35,653 nt of DNA from Neisseria perflava (GCF_024170405.1 NZ_JALJYC010000026.1:1-35653), one strand, 5' to 3'. Shown: positions 21,720 through 30,773, counted from the stretch's first letter. Notes: generated by a model from the letters alone, not told the origin. A program made the numbers and translations.

Positions 21720-24560
21720 ATGTTAGACAAATACAATCCCGCCGAAATCGAAGGTAAGCATTATCAAAATTGGGAGGCGCAAGGCTATTTCCAACCGAAT
21801 ATGGATTTGAGCCGCGAATCCTTTTCTATCCAACTGCCGCCGCCGAATGTAACCGGCACGCTGCACATGGGGCACGCCTTCAACCAAACCATTATGGACG
21901 GCTTGACCCGCTACCACCGCATGAAAGGCTGCAACACGGCTTGGATTCCGGGTACCGACCACGCCGGTATCGCCACGCAAATCGTGGTCGAGCGCCAGTT
22001 GGGTGCGGAAGACATTTCCCGTCATGATTTGGGGCGCGAAGCTTTCTTGGAAAAAGTGTGGGATTGGAAAAAAATCTCCGGCGGCACGATTACCGAGCAA
22101 ATGCGCCGCGTCGGCTGCTCCGCCGATTGGACACGCGAATATTTTACCATGGACGACACCCGCGCCGCGATTGTGACCGAAGTGTTTGTACGCCTGTTTG
22201 AGCAGGGCTTGATTTACCGTGGCAAACGCTTGGTAAACTGGGATCCTGTTTTGGGTACGGCGGTGTCCGATTTGGAAGTGGAAAGCGTGGAAGAGCAAGG
22301 CTCGATGTGGCACATCCGCTATCCGCTGGCGGATAATCCGAGCGAAGCCGTGATTGTCGCCACTACCCGCCCCGAAACCCTGCTGGGCGACGTGGCCGTG
22401 GCCGTCAATCCTGAAGACGAGCGTTACCGCCACTTAATCGGCAAAGAATTGATTCTGCCGCTGACCGGCCGCACCATTCCGGTAATCGCCGACGAATACG
22501 TGGAAAAAGATTTCGGCACAGGCTGCGTGAAAATCACCCCCGCGCACGACTTCAACGACTACGAAGTCGGCAAACGCCACAATACCGCGCTGATTAATGT
22601 CTTCAGCTTGGACGCGAAAATCCTGCCGCAAGCCGAAGTGTTTGATTTCAAAGGTGAAGCGCAACAAGGTTTTGCGCTGCCGCAAGCCTATGCGGGTCTC
22701 GACCGTTTTGCGGCGCGTAAGCAGATGGTGGCCGATTTGGACGCGAAAGGTCTGTTGGCGGAAGTGAAACCGCACACCTTGATGACGCCTAAAGGCGACC
22801 GCACCGGTTCGGTGATTGAGCCGATGTTGACCAGCCAATGGTTTGTCGCCATGAGTGCCACGCCCGACAACAGTAAAGTGGCCGAGCCGGAGAGCGAGTT
22901 CAAAGGCATGAGCCTGGCGCAAAAAGCCAAACACGCCGTCGATAGCGGCGCGGTGCGCTTTATTCCGGAAAACTGGGTCAACACCTACAACCAATGGATG
23001 AACAACATCCAAGACTGGTGTATCTCGCGCCAGCTGTGGTGGGGTCATCAGATTCCCGCGTGGTACGATGAAGCGGGTAACGTGTATGTGGCGCGTAACC
23101 AAGAAGAAGCGGAAAAACTGGCCGGAACAAGCGGCCTGACCCGCGATGAAGACGTATTGGATACTTGGTTCTCATCCGCACTCGTGCCGTTTTCTACCTT
23201 GGGTTGGCCGTCTGAAACAGACGAACTCAAAGCCTTTCTGCCCAGCAATGTCTTGGTAACGGGCTACGAAATCATCTTCTTCTGGGTAGCGCGCATGATT
23301 ATGATGACCACCCACTTTACCGGCAAAGTGCCGTTTAAAGATGTGTACATTCACGGCATGGTGCGAGACCACGAAGGCAAAAAAATGTCCAAATCCGAGG
23401 GTAATGTGATTGACCCCGTGGATTTGATTGACGGCATCGATTTGGAAAACCTGCTGGTCAAACGCACCACCGGCCTGCGCCGCCCCGAAAAAGCGCCGCA
23501 AGTTGTCGAAGCGACCAAAAAGCTGTTCCCCGAAGGCATTCCCGTATTCGGCGCGGACGCGCTGCGCTTTACCATGGCCAGCTACGCCAGCCTCGGCCGC
23601 AGCATCAATTTCGACTTCAAACGTGCCGAAGGTTACCGCAATTTCTGCAACAAATTGTGGAATGCCACCAATTTCGTGCTGATGAACGTGGAAGACAAAG
23701 ACTGCGGCCAAGACGAAACCCAGCCGCTGGCTTACACCTTTGTCGATCAATGGATTATCGGCCGTTTGCAGCAAACCGAAGCCGCCGTCACCGAAGCCTT
23801 TGAAACCTACCGCTTTGACCTCGCCGCGCAAACGCTGTACGAATTTGTGTGGAACGAATATTGCGACTGGTACATCGAACTGGCAAAAGTGCAACTGCAA
23901 ACCGGCTGTCCGAGCACGCAACGCGCCACTCGCCGCACGCTGGTGCGCGTTTTGGAAGTGATTCTGCGCCTGCTGCACCCGATTATGCCGTTTATTACCG
24001 AAGAGCTGTGGCAGACCGTGGCGCCGCTGGCGAATGCGAAACACACCGACAGCATTATGCTGGCCGCTTGGCCGGTGGCGGACGAAGAAAAAATCGTTCA
24101 GACGGCCTTTGATAAAATGGCTGCGCTGCAAGACCTGATCGGTACCGTGCGCAACCTGCGCGGCGAAATGGGCATTGCGCCCAACGTGAAAGCGCCGCTG
24201 TTTGTCGAAGGCGGCGCGGACTTGGCCGATTTGCTCAAATATCTGCCTTCCATGACCCGCCTGACCGAAGCCAAGCTGGTGGACAGCCTGCCGGAGAGCG
24301 ACGACGCGCCCGTTGCCGTGTGCCAAAACGCCCGCCTGATGTTGAAAGTGGAAATCGACAAAGCCGCCGAAACCGCCCGCTTAACCAAAGAAGCGGAAAA
24401 ACTGCAAAAGGCTTTGGACAAACTCAACGCCAAACTCAGCAAACCCGGCTACACCGAAAAAGCCCCCGCGCATTTGGTGGAAAAAGACAAAGCGGAATTG
24501 GCCGAGTTGGAAGATAAAATGGCCAAGGTACAGGCACAGTTGGCGAAGTTGAAAGACTGA
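21720..24560 (+). CDS. valS: Valyl-tRNA synthetase
   Basis: A 946-residue class I synthetase charging tRNA-Val. The first signature is 'PPPNVTGTLHMGHA' (HMGH variant of HIGH at 49-52), the second 'KMSKS' at 555-559. Between them lies the CP1 editing domain that removes Thr-tRNA. The C-terminal end (about 880-946) is the ValRS coiled coil, rich in Lys, Glu and Leu. The family start 'MLDKYNPAEIEGKHY' places the ATG at 21720, not upstream at 21666. Intragenic DUS copies at 23207-23216 ('WPSET') and 24097-24108 ('VQTAF'). Confidence 0.97.
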   Translation: MLDKYNPAEIEGKHYQNWEAQGYFQPNMDLSRESFSIQLPPPNVTGTLHMGHAFNQTIMDGLTRYHRMKGCNTAWIPGTDHAGIATQIVVERQLGAEDISRHDLGREAFLEKVWDWKKISGGTITEQMRRVGCSADWTREYFTMDDTRAAIVTEVFVRLFEQGLIYRGKRLVNWDPVLGTAVSDLEVESVEEQGSMWHIRYPLADNPSEAVIVATTRPETLLGDVAVAVNPEDERYRHLIGKELILPLTGRTIPVIADEYVEKDFGTGCVKITPAHDFNDYEVGKRHNTALINVFSLDAKILPQAEVFDFKGEAQQGFALPQAYAGLDRFAARKQMVADLDAKGLLAEVKPHTLMTPKGDRTGSVIEPMLTSQWFVAMSATPDNSKVAEPESEFKGMSLAQKAKHAVDSGAVRFIPENWVNTYNQWMNNIQDWCISRQLWWGHQIPAWYDEAGNVYVARNQEEAEKLAGTSGLTRDEDVLDTWFSSALVPFSTLGWPSETDELKAFLPSNVLVTGYEIIFFWVARMIMMTTHFTGKVPFKDVYIHGMVRDHEGKKMSKSEGNVIDPVDLIDGIDLENLLVKRTTGLRRPEKAPQVVEATKKLFPEGIPVFGADALRFTMASYASLGRSINFDFKRAEGYRNFCNKLWNATNFVLMNVEDKDCGQDETQPLAYTFVDQWIIGRLQQTEAAVTEAFETYRFDLAAQTLYEFVWNEYCDWYIELAKVQLQTGCPSTQRATRRTLVRVLEVILRLLHPIMPFITEELWQTVAPLANAKHTDSIMLAAWPVADEEKIVQTAFDKMAALQDLIGTVRNLRGEMGIAPNVKAPLFVEGGADLADLLKYLPSMTRLTEAKLVDSLPESDDAPVAVCQNARLMLKVEIDKAAETARLTKEAEKLQKALDKLNAKLSKPGYTEKAPAHLVEKDKAELAELEDKMAKVQAQLAKLKD

Positions 24561-24580
24561 TTGGATTGTAACCCTGAATA

Positions 24581-24624
24581 AAATGCCGTCTGAAAACCCT
24601 ATGGTTTTCAGACGGCATTTTTGT
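24581..24624 (+). terminator. AT-DUS pair terminator of valS
   Basis: ATGCCGTCTGAA 24583-24594 and inverse 24607-24618, arms extended by AAACC/GGTTT, followed by TTTTT. Confidence 0.85.
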
Positions 24625-24716
24625 ATGGAAATATCGCGGAGAAACGAACTTGCATACGGGAAGCTGTATATATGCCGAAGTTTATGAGCATTGGTAGGGC
24701 GAGGAAAACGATGTAG

Positions 24717-24735
24717 GTTGGGTTGCAAACCCAAC
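24717..24735. repeat. Short GTTGGGT/ACCCAAC hairpin
   Basis: GTTGGGT and ACCCAAC flank a 5-base loop. Preceded by GTAG, it resembles the ends of dispersed 'GTAGGTTGGGT' repeats common in bacterial genomes. The surrounding stretch 24625-24798 shows no gene. Confidence 0.4.
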
Positions 24736-24797
24736 ACGGCTTGGGGTTTTTGTTGAGATTTTATGCCAACCTGCTGTTTTCATTTAAACTAACCAAA

Positions 24798-24832
24798 CAA
24801 GGCCGTCTGAAAAACACATTCAGACGGCCTTG
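24798..24832. terminator. DUS-pair hairpin behind zupT
   Basis: AG-DUS 24800-24811 and inverse 24819-24830, only 7 bases of loop, 20 bases after the zupT stop on the minus strand. Confidence 0.7.
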
Positions 24833-24850
24833 TTCATATTTTCCCCAAAC

Positions 24851-25660
24851 TCAAAACCGAAACAATACCAAACTCAACGCCATCACCGCCATGCCCGAGG
24901 TCAGGCCGTACACCGTTTCGTGGCCGTCTGAATAGCGTTTGGCGGAGGGCAGCAATTCGTCCAGCGCCAAGAACACCATAATGCCGGAAATAAAGCCGAA
25001 GACCGAGCCGAACGCGGCGGGGGAAAGAAACGGTTTGAGCAGGGTGTAGCCCAATACCGCGCCCAGCGGTTCGGCCAAGCCGGAAACCAGACAGGCCAAG
25101 ACGGTTAATTTTTTGTTGCGGGTGGCGAAATATACCGGCGCGGCGATGGAAATGCCTTCGGGGATATTGTGAATCGCAATCGCAAAGGCCAGCGGCAGGC
25201 CGAGCGAAGGGCTTTCCAGCGTGGCAAAAAAAGTCGCCAAGCCTTCGGGAAAGTTGTGCGCAGTAATGGCCAAGGCCGCCATCAGGCCGACGCGGGCGAC
25301 ATGGTTGCGCTGGTTTTCCTTGAATTTCGGGTCGTGCGGGTCTAGGGTTTCGTGCGGATTGGGCACCAAATGGTCAATCAGCGCAATGCCGCTGAGACCG
25401 ACCAAAAAGGCAAATGTGGCATAGGCAAAACCCTTATCCGCGCCGTAACCCTCGGCAAAAGCGGCGCTGGATTTGTTGAAAATCTCCGTCAGTGACACAA
25501 ACACCATCGCGCCGCCGGCAAAGGCCAAGCCAAACGCCAGCGCGCGCGGATTGGGATTTTTGGAAAACATCACCATGCCGCTGCCGAGCACGGTAAACAG
25601 GCCGGCGGCAAGGGTAATGCCGAAAGCAATCATTAAATTGGAAAGTTGGATGTCGATCAT
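24851..25660 (-). CDS. zupT: ZIP-family zinc transporter ZupT
   Basis: A 269-residue inner-membrane carrier with eight predicted helices, importing Zn2+ and probably other divalent metals such as Fe2+ and Mn2+. The metal-site motifs in TM4 and TM5 are 'HNFPEG' (135-140) and 'HNIPEG' (164-169). The TM3-TM4 loop is rich in His and Asp ('NPHETLDPHDP'), as usual in ZIPs. Start chosen at 25660 (MIDIQLSNL) by family length; the frame is open to an ATG at 25726 and neither start has a good ribosome site. An intragenic DUS (24923-24932) encodes 'YSDGHE'. The spacer to pdxA (25661-25965) holds DUS copies at 25744-25755 and 25870-25880 and no recognised Zur site. Confidence 0.93.
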   Translation of the reverse strand: MIDIQLSNLMIAFGITLAAGLFTVLGSGMVMFSKNPNPRALAFGLAFAGGAMVFVSLTEIFNKSSAAFAEGYGADKGFAYATFAFLVGLSGIALIDHLVPNPHETLDPHDPKFKENQRNHVARVGLMAALAITAHNFPEGLATFFATLESPSLGLPLAFAIAIHNIPEGISIAAPVYFATRNKKLTVLACLVSGLAEPLGAVLGYTLLKPFLSPAAFGSVFGFISGIMVFLALDELLPSAKRYSDGHETVYGLTSGMAVMALSLVLFRF

Positions 25661-25965
25661 GATGGGAGGGTGTGCGGATAAAAGCGTACAATCCGTAAGG
25701 TTATCACAGATAAAAACGCTTATCATTAGTATTTTAAATATTGAGGCCGTCTGAACGGGATAATGACCAGGTCGGCGTATGGATTATAGGGAAAAATCAT
25801 GATACTACCAAGCATTTATAGAAAAACGCTATGAATGGATAAGGGGAAAGATAGAGCGGCTTGGCTGCATTCAGACGGCCAAACCACAGTGGGGGCTTGA
25901 AAAACCTGCCGTGCTGGGGGAAACTGGCAGCATATTGTTTCCATTTTAAATAAGGACACTTTGCC

Positions 25966-26967
25966 ATGACCCTCCCCGTTTTAGCTGTCACCTCCGGCGA
26001 GCCGGCCGGTATCGGCTCGGATATTTGTTTGGATTTGGCTTTTCATGATTTGCACTGCCGTCCGGTGGTGCTGTGCGACAAAAATTTGCTGCAACAGCGT
26101 GCCGCGATGTTGGGTAAGGCGGTCAAACTGGTGGATTTCAATCCGAACCTGCCGCATGACAAAAGGCCGGAAAAAGGCGAATTGGAAGTTTTGCATATTC
26201 CGTTGAACGCGCCTTGCGAAGCGGGCAAACTCAATCTGGCCAATGCCGCCTATGTGTTGCAATTATTGGATACCGCGCAGCAGGGGATTTCGGGCGGCCT
26301 GTTTGACGGCATGGTGACCGCGCCGCTGCACAAAGGCGTGATTAACGACGGCCTGCCCGAGCAGGGCTTTTTCAGCGGTCATACCGAATATCTGGCGGAA
26401 AAAAGCCACACGCCGCAGGTGGTGATGATGTTGGCGGGTGGCGGCTTGCGCGTGGCCTTGGTGACCACTCATCTGCCGCTCAAAGACGTGGCCGCCGCGA
26501 TTACGCAGCCGCTGGTGGAATCGGTGGCGCGCATCTTACACGCCGACTTGCGCGACAAATTCGGCCTTGCCGCACCGCGTATTTTGGTAACGGGTTTGAA
26601 TCCGCACGCGGGCGAGGGTGGGCATTTGGGCTGGGAGGAAATCGAGGTGATTATCCCCGCGCTGGAAAAATTGCAGGCAGAGGGCATAGACGTGCGCGGA
26701 CCGTATCCGGCGGATACCGTGTTCCAGCCGTTTATGCTCAAAGATGCCGACGCGGTGTTGGCGATGTACCACGACCAAGGCTTGCCGACGCTGAAATACG
26801 CCTCTTTCGGCAAAGGCGTGAATGTGACGCTGGGGTTGCCGTTTATCCGCACCTCGGTCGATCACGGCACGGCGCTGGATTTGGCGGGTACGGGCAAAGC
26901 CGATTCGGGCAGCTTGATGGTGGCGGTGGAAACGGCGTTGGAGATGGCGCGGAACAGCCGCAGGTAA
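25966..26967 (+). CDS. pdxA: 4-hydroxythreonine-4-phosphate dehydrogenase
   Basis: A 333-residue NAD-dependent, metal-dependent enzyme of the DXP-dependent pyridoxal phosphate pathway. The metal ligands are H169 ('TTHLPL'), H214 ('GLNPHAGEGG') and H269 ('YHDQGLPTLK'). 'TSGEPAGIG' opens the protein and 'GKADSGSL' closes the conserved part. AAGGA lies 8 bases before the ATG. Length matches E. coli PdxA (329). It stands alone, ending in an AT-DUS terminator. Confidence 0.96.
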   Translation: MTLPVLAVTSGEPAGIGSDICLDLAFHDLHCRPVVLCDKNLLQQRAAMLGKAVKLVDFNPNLPHDKRPEKGELEVLHIPLNAPCEAGKLNLANAAYVLQLLDTAQQGISGGLFDGMVTAPLHKGVINDGLPEQGFFSGHTEYLAEKSHTPQVVMMLAGGGLRVALVTTHLPLKDVAAAITQPLVESVARILHADLRDKFGLAAPRILVTGLNPHAGEGGHLGWEEIEVIIPALEKLQAEGIDVRGPYPADTVFQPFMLKDADAVLAMYHDQGLPTLKYASFGKGVNVTLGLPFIRTSVDHGTALDLAGTGKADSGSLMVAVETALEMARNSRR

Positions 26968-27015
26968 TCGGGTAAGGGTGCGAACCCATCCCCTATATTC
27001 GGATGAATTTCCCCG

Positions 27016-27052
27016 ATATGCCGTCTGAAAATATCCTTTTCAGACGGCATTC
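27016..27052 (+). terminator. AT-DUS pair hairpin behind pdxA
   Basis: ATGCCGTCTGAA 27018-27029 and inverse 27039-27050 with AAA/TTT extension; only a weak T-run follows. Confidence 0.65.
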
Positions 27053-27099
27053 TGTTATACAATCAATCCGTTCACATCAAAAAAAGAAAGCCGCACACC

Positions 27100-28098
27100 A
27101 TGCAATACCGAATCCGCCGCGACAGCGGGCAAACGAATCCCGATAATCCGCCGACAGGCAGCCCGTCTTGGGAGCGCGACACCCTGCGCGAAGTCTTGCT
27201 GGAAGCGTATAAAGACCGCCGCCGCGCCCGTTTTTGGCGCAATTTGTGGCGGGTGGTGGCCTTGCTGGTATTTCTGGCGTTTTTGGTCAGTCTCAACCGT
27301 GGCGGCGAAAACAGCAGCAAAGCGGTCATGCAGGCGGGCGGGGCGCATACGGCGGTCATCGAGCTGGACGGCACCATCGGCGGCGGCTACGAAGACCAAG
27401 TCAAAATGTTGCGAGACAGCATGCAGGCGGCCTACGACAACGGCAATGCCAAAGCAATTATTATCCGCGCCAACAGCCCGGGCGGTTCGCCGGTGGTGTC
27501 AAACACCGCGTTTAACGAAATCCGCCTGCTCAAAGCGCAACACAAAGACATTCCCGTGTATGTGGTGGCGGAGGACATGTGCGCCTCGGGCTGCTACTAC
27601 ATTGCGGCGGCGGCGGATAAAATTTATGCCGATCCGTCGAGTGTGGTCGGTAGTATCGGCGTCATCGGCGGTGGCTTTGACGTGACCGGTCTGATGGACA
27701 AGCTCGGTGTCAAACGCCGTCTGAAAACCTCGGGCAGCAACAAGGGTATGGGCGATCCTTTTAGCCCCGAAACGCCGGAGCAGACTAAAATCTGGAACGA
27801 TATGTTGAACGACATTCAGGGCGAATTTGTCAAAGCCGTGCGACTGGGGCGCGGTGGCCGTCTGAAAGAGAAAGAAAATCCCGACCTGTTTAGCGGACGC
27901 ATTTATACTGGCGTAGAAGCGAAAAAAGTCGGCCTGATTGACGATTTCGGCAATATTTACAGCGTGGCGCGCGATGTGGTGAAAGCGCCGAAACTGGTGA
28001 ACTATACGCCGAAAGATGATTTCAGCAGGTTGTTGAGCCGCCGTTTGGGGGCGGAAATGAAAGCCGGGCTGGAAGACGCGGCGGCGAAGATTTGGTAA
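27100..28098 (+). CDS. sppA: S49-family signal peptide peptidase (SppA, short form)
   Basis: A 332-residue inner-membrane serine protease that degrades cleaved signal peptides. A basic cytoplasmic N-terminus (to about 50) precedes one transmembrane helix (about 51-66). The Ser/Lys dyad is S163 ('EDMCASGCYYIA') and K215 ('SGSNKGMGDPF'), 52 residues apart as in Bacillus SppA. It is the short form with one S49 domain, not the tandem 67-kDa E. coli type. Two DUS copies in the coding sequence (27716-27725, 27857-27866) both encode 'RLK'. GAAAG precedes the ATG. Confidence 0.93.
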   Translation: MQYRIRRDSGQTNPDNPPTGSPSWERDTLREVLLEAYKDRRRARFWRNLWRVVALLVFLAFLVSLNRGGENSSKAVMQAGGAHTAVIELDGTIGGGYEDQVKMLRDSMQAAYDNGNAKAIIIRANSPGGSPVVSNTAFNEIRLLKAQHKDIPVYVVAEDMCASGCYYIAAAADKIYADPSSVVGSIGVIGGGFDVTGLMDKLGVKRRLKTSGSNKGMGDPFSPETPEQTKIWNDMLNDIQGEFVKAVRLGRGGRLKEKENPDLFSGRIYTGVEAKKVGLIDDFGNIYSVARDVVKAPKLVNYTPKDDFSRLLSRRLGAEMKAGLEDAAAKIW

Positions 28099-28147
28099 GC
28101 GGGCGGCAAAGGGCGCAGCTGCTGCCGTACCGTTTCTCGAAAATTAG

Positions 28148-28184
28148 CAAGGCCGTCTGAAATCAGGTTTTCAGACGGCCTTGC
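28148..28184. terminator. DUS-pair hairpin, convergent
   Basis: AG-DUS 28150-28161 and inverse 28170-28181 between sppA (+) and the LysR gene (-). Confidence 0.7.
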
Positions 28185-28205
28185 TGTTGCGCTGTTATTG
28201 TGTTG

Positions 28206-29102
28206 TTACAGCCTGCTCTGCCCGATTTTTTCGTTTAGAAAATCAATAAAGCTGCGCACTTTCGCGCTTAAAAAGGCGCGATCGACATAGGCGGCGTTGA
28301 GCTGCTCGGTCAGTAATTCATAATCGGGCAGCAGCCGTATCAAGCGGCCGTCTTCCAATTCTTGGCGCACCGTCCACAGCGGCTGGTAGCCGATACCACC
28401 GCCTGCGGTTACCAATTCGCGCACCATCAGCGTATTGTCGGTCAGCATGACTGGCTTTAGGCTGATGGCGGCGGTTGCGCCGTTGTCGCGGCGGCGGATG
28501 TCAAGGTGGCGCTGGTCGGTGTAGCTGGGCAGAATCGCTTGGTGGCGGGAAACGTCTTCCGGCGTGGTGGGCGTGCCGTTTGCCGCCAGATAATCCGGCG
28601 AGGCCACCAAAACAAATTCGATTTTCGCCAACGGTTTCACAATCAGCGACGGCGCAGGAGTGGATGACACGCGCAAGGCCAAGTCCACACCTTCGGCAAT
28701 TAAATCCACATGGCGGTTGTCCAGCAGCAAATCCAGCGTCACCTCGGGATAGCGCGTGCGGTATTCCACCAGCCAGCGGCTCAACAGGCTGTTGGCAAAC
28801 CACAGCGGCATGGTCACGCGCAACATGCCCTGCGGTTTGTCGGCGCCGCCGGCGGCTTTTTGCGCGGCGGTATCGAGCGTATCCAAGGCGTAGCTGCATT
28901 GGCGGTAGTATTCTTCGCCCGCCTCGGTCAGGTGCAGGTTGCGGCTGTTACGGTGCAACAGCTTGGCTTTAATCAGGTTTTCCACATGGCTGACATGTTT
29001 GCTGGCCATCGCGGTGGAAATGCCCAACTGCTCGGCGGCGCGGGTAAAACTGCCGCTCTGCACCACTTGGCGGAAGACTTTCAGGCTGAATAAAGTATCC
29101 AT
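28206..29102 (-). CDS. LysR-type transcriptional regulator
   Basis: A 298-residue LTTR: N-terminal winged HTH (about 1-60, 'GSFTRAAEQLGISTAMASKH'), linker helix, then the effector domain ('DLALRVSSTPAPSLIVKPLA'). It belongs to the same broad CrgA/DsdC-like subgroup as meningococcal CrgA, but is not CrgA itself by sequence. It is divergent from doxX across 107 bases, the classic LTTR layout, and neighbours genes for nitro/quinone reductases, including mdaB, the gene CrgA controls in meningococcus. A quinone or electrophile effector is inference. Confidence 0.92.
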   Translation of the reverse strand: MDTLFSLKVFRQVVQSGSFTRAAEQLGISTAMASKHVSHVENLIKAKLLHRNSRNLHLTEAGEEYYRQCSYALDTLDTAAQKAAGGADKPQGMLRVTMPLWFANSLLSRWLVEYRTRYPEVTLDLLLDNRHVDLIAEGVDLALRVSSTPAPSLIVKPLAKIEFVLVASPDYLAANGTPTTPEDVSRHQAILPSYTDQRHLDIRRRDNGATAAISLKPVMLTDNTLMVRELVTAGGGIGYQPLWTVRQELEDGRLIRLLPDYELLTEQLNAAYVDRAFLSAKVRSFIDFLNEKIGQSRL

Positions 29103-29126
29103 GGTTTCTTATCAGGAAATATTGTT

Positions 29127-29180
29127 TTAATAAAAGCAGTATATATTAACCGGATGAAAGTGACTATACTGCACTCATCC
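29127..29180. promoter_or_regulatory. LysR/doxX intergenic control region
   Basis: Two dyads: TTAATA (29127-29132) with TATTAA (29144-29149), and GGATGA (29152-29157) with TCATCC (29175-29180). TATACT (29165-29170) inside the second is a likely doxX -10 without a good -35, as at activator-dependent promoters. These are candidate LTTR sites. Confidence 0.45.
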
Positions 29181-29209
29181 CAAAACACACACTTCAATGG
29201 AAATAAAAA

Positions 29210-29605
29210 ATGAATGCTTTATCCCGCTTTCAACCGGTTTTGCTGTCTATTTTGCGTATTGTGACGGCTTATATGTTTATGCTGCACGGCTCGACCAAGC
29301 TGTTTCAGCTGCCGTATATTGAAAAATTTGCCGGCGTAGAACTTTTCTCGCTGTATGGTTTTGCCGGTATTTTGGAATTTTTCGGCGGTATCCTGCTGAT
29401 ACTGGGCTTGTTTACCCGCCCGGTTGCGTTTATCCTGTCAGGACAAATGGCCGTTGCCTACTTTATGGCGCACACTTCGCCTAATCCGCTGTTTCCGTTG
29501 ATGACCGGCGGCGAAGGCGCAGCGTTGTTCAGCTTTATCTTTATCTACATCGCCTCCGCAGGCGGCGGCGCATGGGCGCTGGACAACAAACTGGGCAAAA
29601 AATAA
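29210..29605 (+). CDS. DoxX-family membrane protein
   Basis: A 131-residue inner-membrane protein with four hydrophobic segments and the DoxX signature 'RIVTAYMFMLHGSTKLF' at the start and 'GILEFFGGILLILGLFTRP' in the middle. DoxX proteins often sit with redox stress genes; in mycobacteria one forms a membrane oxidoreductase complex with superoxide dismutase. It is first in a plus-strand pair with the nitroreductase 117 bases downstream and divergent from the LysR regulator, so probably its target. Confidence 0.9.
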   Translation: MNALSRFQPVLLSILRIVTAYMFMLHGSTKLFQLPYIEKFAGVELFSLYGFAGILEFFGGILLILGLFTRPVAFILSGQMAVAYFMAHTSPNPLFPLMTGGEGAALFSFIFIYIASAGGGAWALDNKLGKK

Positions 29606-29722
29606 TCAGCCGGGTTAAACGGCATAGGGCGGGGCAAACGCTATCCCGCCGTCTGCCCGTTTACTTCGACGGATTTTATCCTTTTCAAAGCAGTTGTATT
29701 CACTAATCAAGGAGATTCAAAC

Positions 29723-30328
29723 ATGGCTTATCAAGATGTACAACAAGCGGCTGAAACCCGCCGCAGTATCTACGCATTAAACAAAAACCTGCCGATTTCC
29801 AACGCGGAAGTGCAAAAAATCGTCGAGCATGCGGTGAAACACACCCCGTCTTCGTTCAACTCGCAATCTACCCGTATCGTGGTGGCTTTCGGTGCAGAAC
29901 ATGAAAAAGTATGGGGCTTTATCGAAGACGCATTGCGCGCCATCGTACCGGCCGAGCAATTCGAGCCGACTGCGCAAAAACTGGCGATGTTCAAAGCCGG
30001 CGCCGCGACCATTTTGTTCTTTGAAGACCAAACCGTTGTCAAAGGTTTGCAAGAGCAATTCCCAGCCTACGCCGCCAACTTCCCGATTTGGTCAGAACAC
30101 GGCAATGCCATGCACCAATACGCCATTTGGACAACTTTGGCTGCTGCCGGTGTCGGCGCTAACCTGCAACACTACAACCCGCTGCCGGATGCCGCCATTG
30201 CCAAAGCATACAACCTGCCCGACAGCTGGACGTTGCGTGCGCAAATGGTTATCGGCGGTATTGCCGCACCTGCCGGCGACAAAGAATTCCAACCGCTGGA
30301 AGAGCGTTTGAAAGTATTCGGCGCATAA
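29723..30328 (+). CDS. Frm2/Hbn1-type nitroreductase
   Basis: A 201-residue flavoprotein of the nitroreductase superfamily, subgroup of yeast Frm2/Hbn1. The FMN-binding stretch 'RRSIYALNK' (13-21) and 'TPSSFNSQSTR' (41-51) fit this group, as does 'AATILFFEDQ'. Such enzymes reduce nitro-aromatics or quinones with NAD(P)H and are linked to oxidative stress in yeast. AAGGAG precedes the ATG. The second nitroreductase of the region (32221-32853) belongs to a different subgroup, so this is not a duplication. Confidence 0.9.
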   Translation: MAYQDVQQAAETRRSIYALNKNLPISNAEVQKIVEHAVKHTPSSFNSQSTRIVVAFGAEHEKVWGFIEDALRAIVPAEQFEPTAQKLAMFKAGAATILFFEDQTVVKGLQEQFPAYAANFPIWSEHGNAMHQYAIWTTLAAAGVGANLQHYNPLPDAAIAKAYNLPDSWTLRAQMVIGGIAAPAGDKEFQPLEERLKVFGA

Positions 30329-30350
30329 TCGCTGCTTGATACGGTTAAAA

Positions 30351-30391
30351 TGAAAAAGGCCGTCTGAATCAATATTCAGACGGCCTTTTTT
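30351..30391. terminator. DUS-pair terminator, convergent
   Basis: AG-DUS 30357-30368 and inverse 30375-30386 with A-tract and T-tract on both outsides; a bidirectional terminator for the nitroreductase and the small peptide gene. Confidence 0.85.
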
Positions 30392-30399
30392 CTGACTGC

Positions 30400-30519
30400 T
30401 TAGTTTTTATTTACAACTGCCTGTGTCAGCGCGGCGCTGGCGTAAATCAGCGCAAATGCGCCCAAAGTTGTCAAAACGGCAAAAGCCGCTAAAGCGGCGA
30501 AAGAAGTGTGCAACATCAT
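30400..30519 (-). CDS. 39-residue single-pass membrane peptide
   Basis: The reverse strand has AGGA 5 bases before ATG-ATG (30519/30516), then 39 codons: 'MMLHTSF', a hydrophobic Ala/Leu-rich helix of about 25 residues, and the polar end 'QAVVNKN'. The frame is open to 30606, but only the short form has a ribosome site. A bidirectional DUS terminator lies beyond the stop. No known family is recognised. Confidence 0.5.
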   Translation of the reverse strand: MMLHTSFAALAAFAVLTTLGAFALIYASAALTQAVVNKN

Positions 30520-30704
30520 GAAGTTCCTATTATCAGTGTGTAAAGGGCTGAAAGCCCTGTTGGTATAACCCGAAAAGCGCGGTCTGCCATAAATGGTAAA
30601 ACACATCGGGTTTGCTTTGTAGCAATATTACAAATTGTACACTTTTTATATAGATTAAGCCAGTTCTATATCGGGAAATTATTGTTGATAGCTTTTATCA
30701 AATA

Positions 30705-30747
30705 AAAGGCCATCTGAAAACAAAAGGGTATTTTTCAGACGGCCTTT
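30705..30747 (-). terminator. DUS hairpin terminator of mdaB
   Basis: The left arm (30707-30718) is a mutated DUS (GCCATCTGAA); the right arm 30734-30745 is a full inverse copy. On the minus strand the hairpin ends in GGCCTTTTATT. The stretch 30520-30704 shows no gene. Confidence 0.7.
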
Positions 30748-30773
30748 ATGACGCGCTTATGCTGCTCAGAATG

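Noticed and set aside
23172..24326. Long open frame (384 codons) on the strand opposite valS
   Set aside because: It is a shadow of the valS coding frame, with GC-rich third-position bias and no ribosome site; the encoded protein is Phe/His/Val-rich nonsense.
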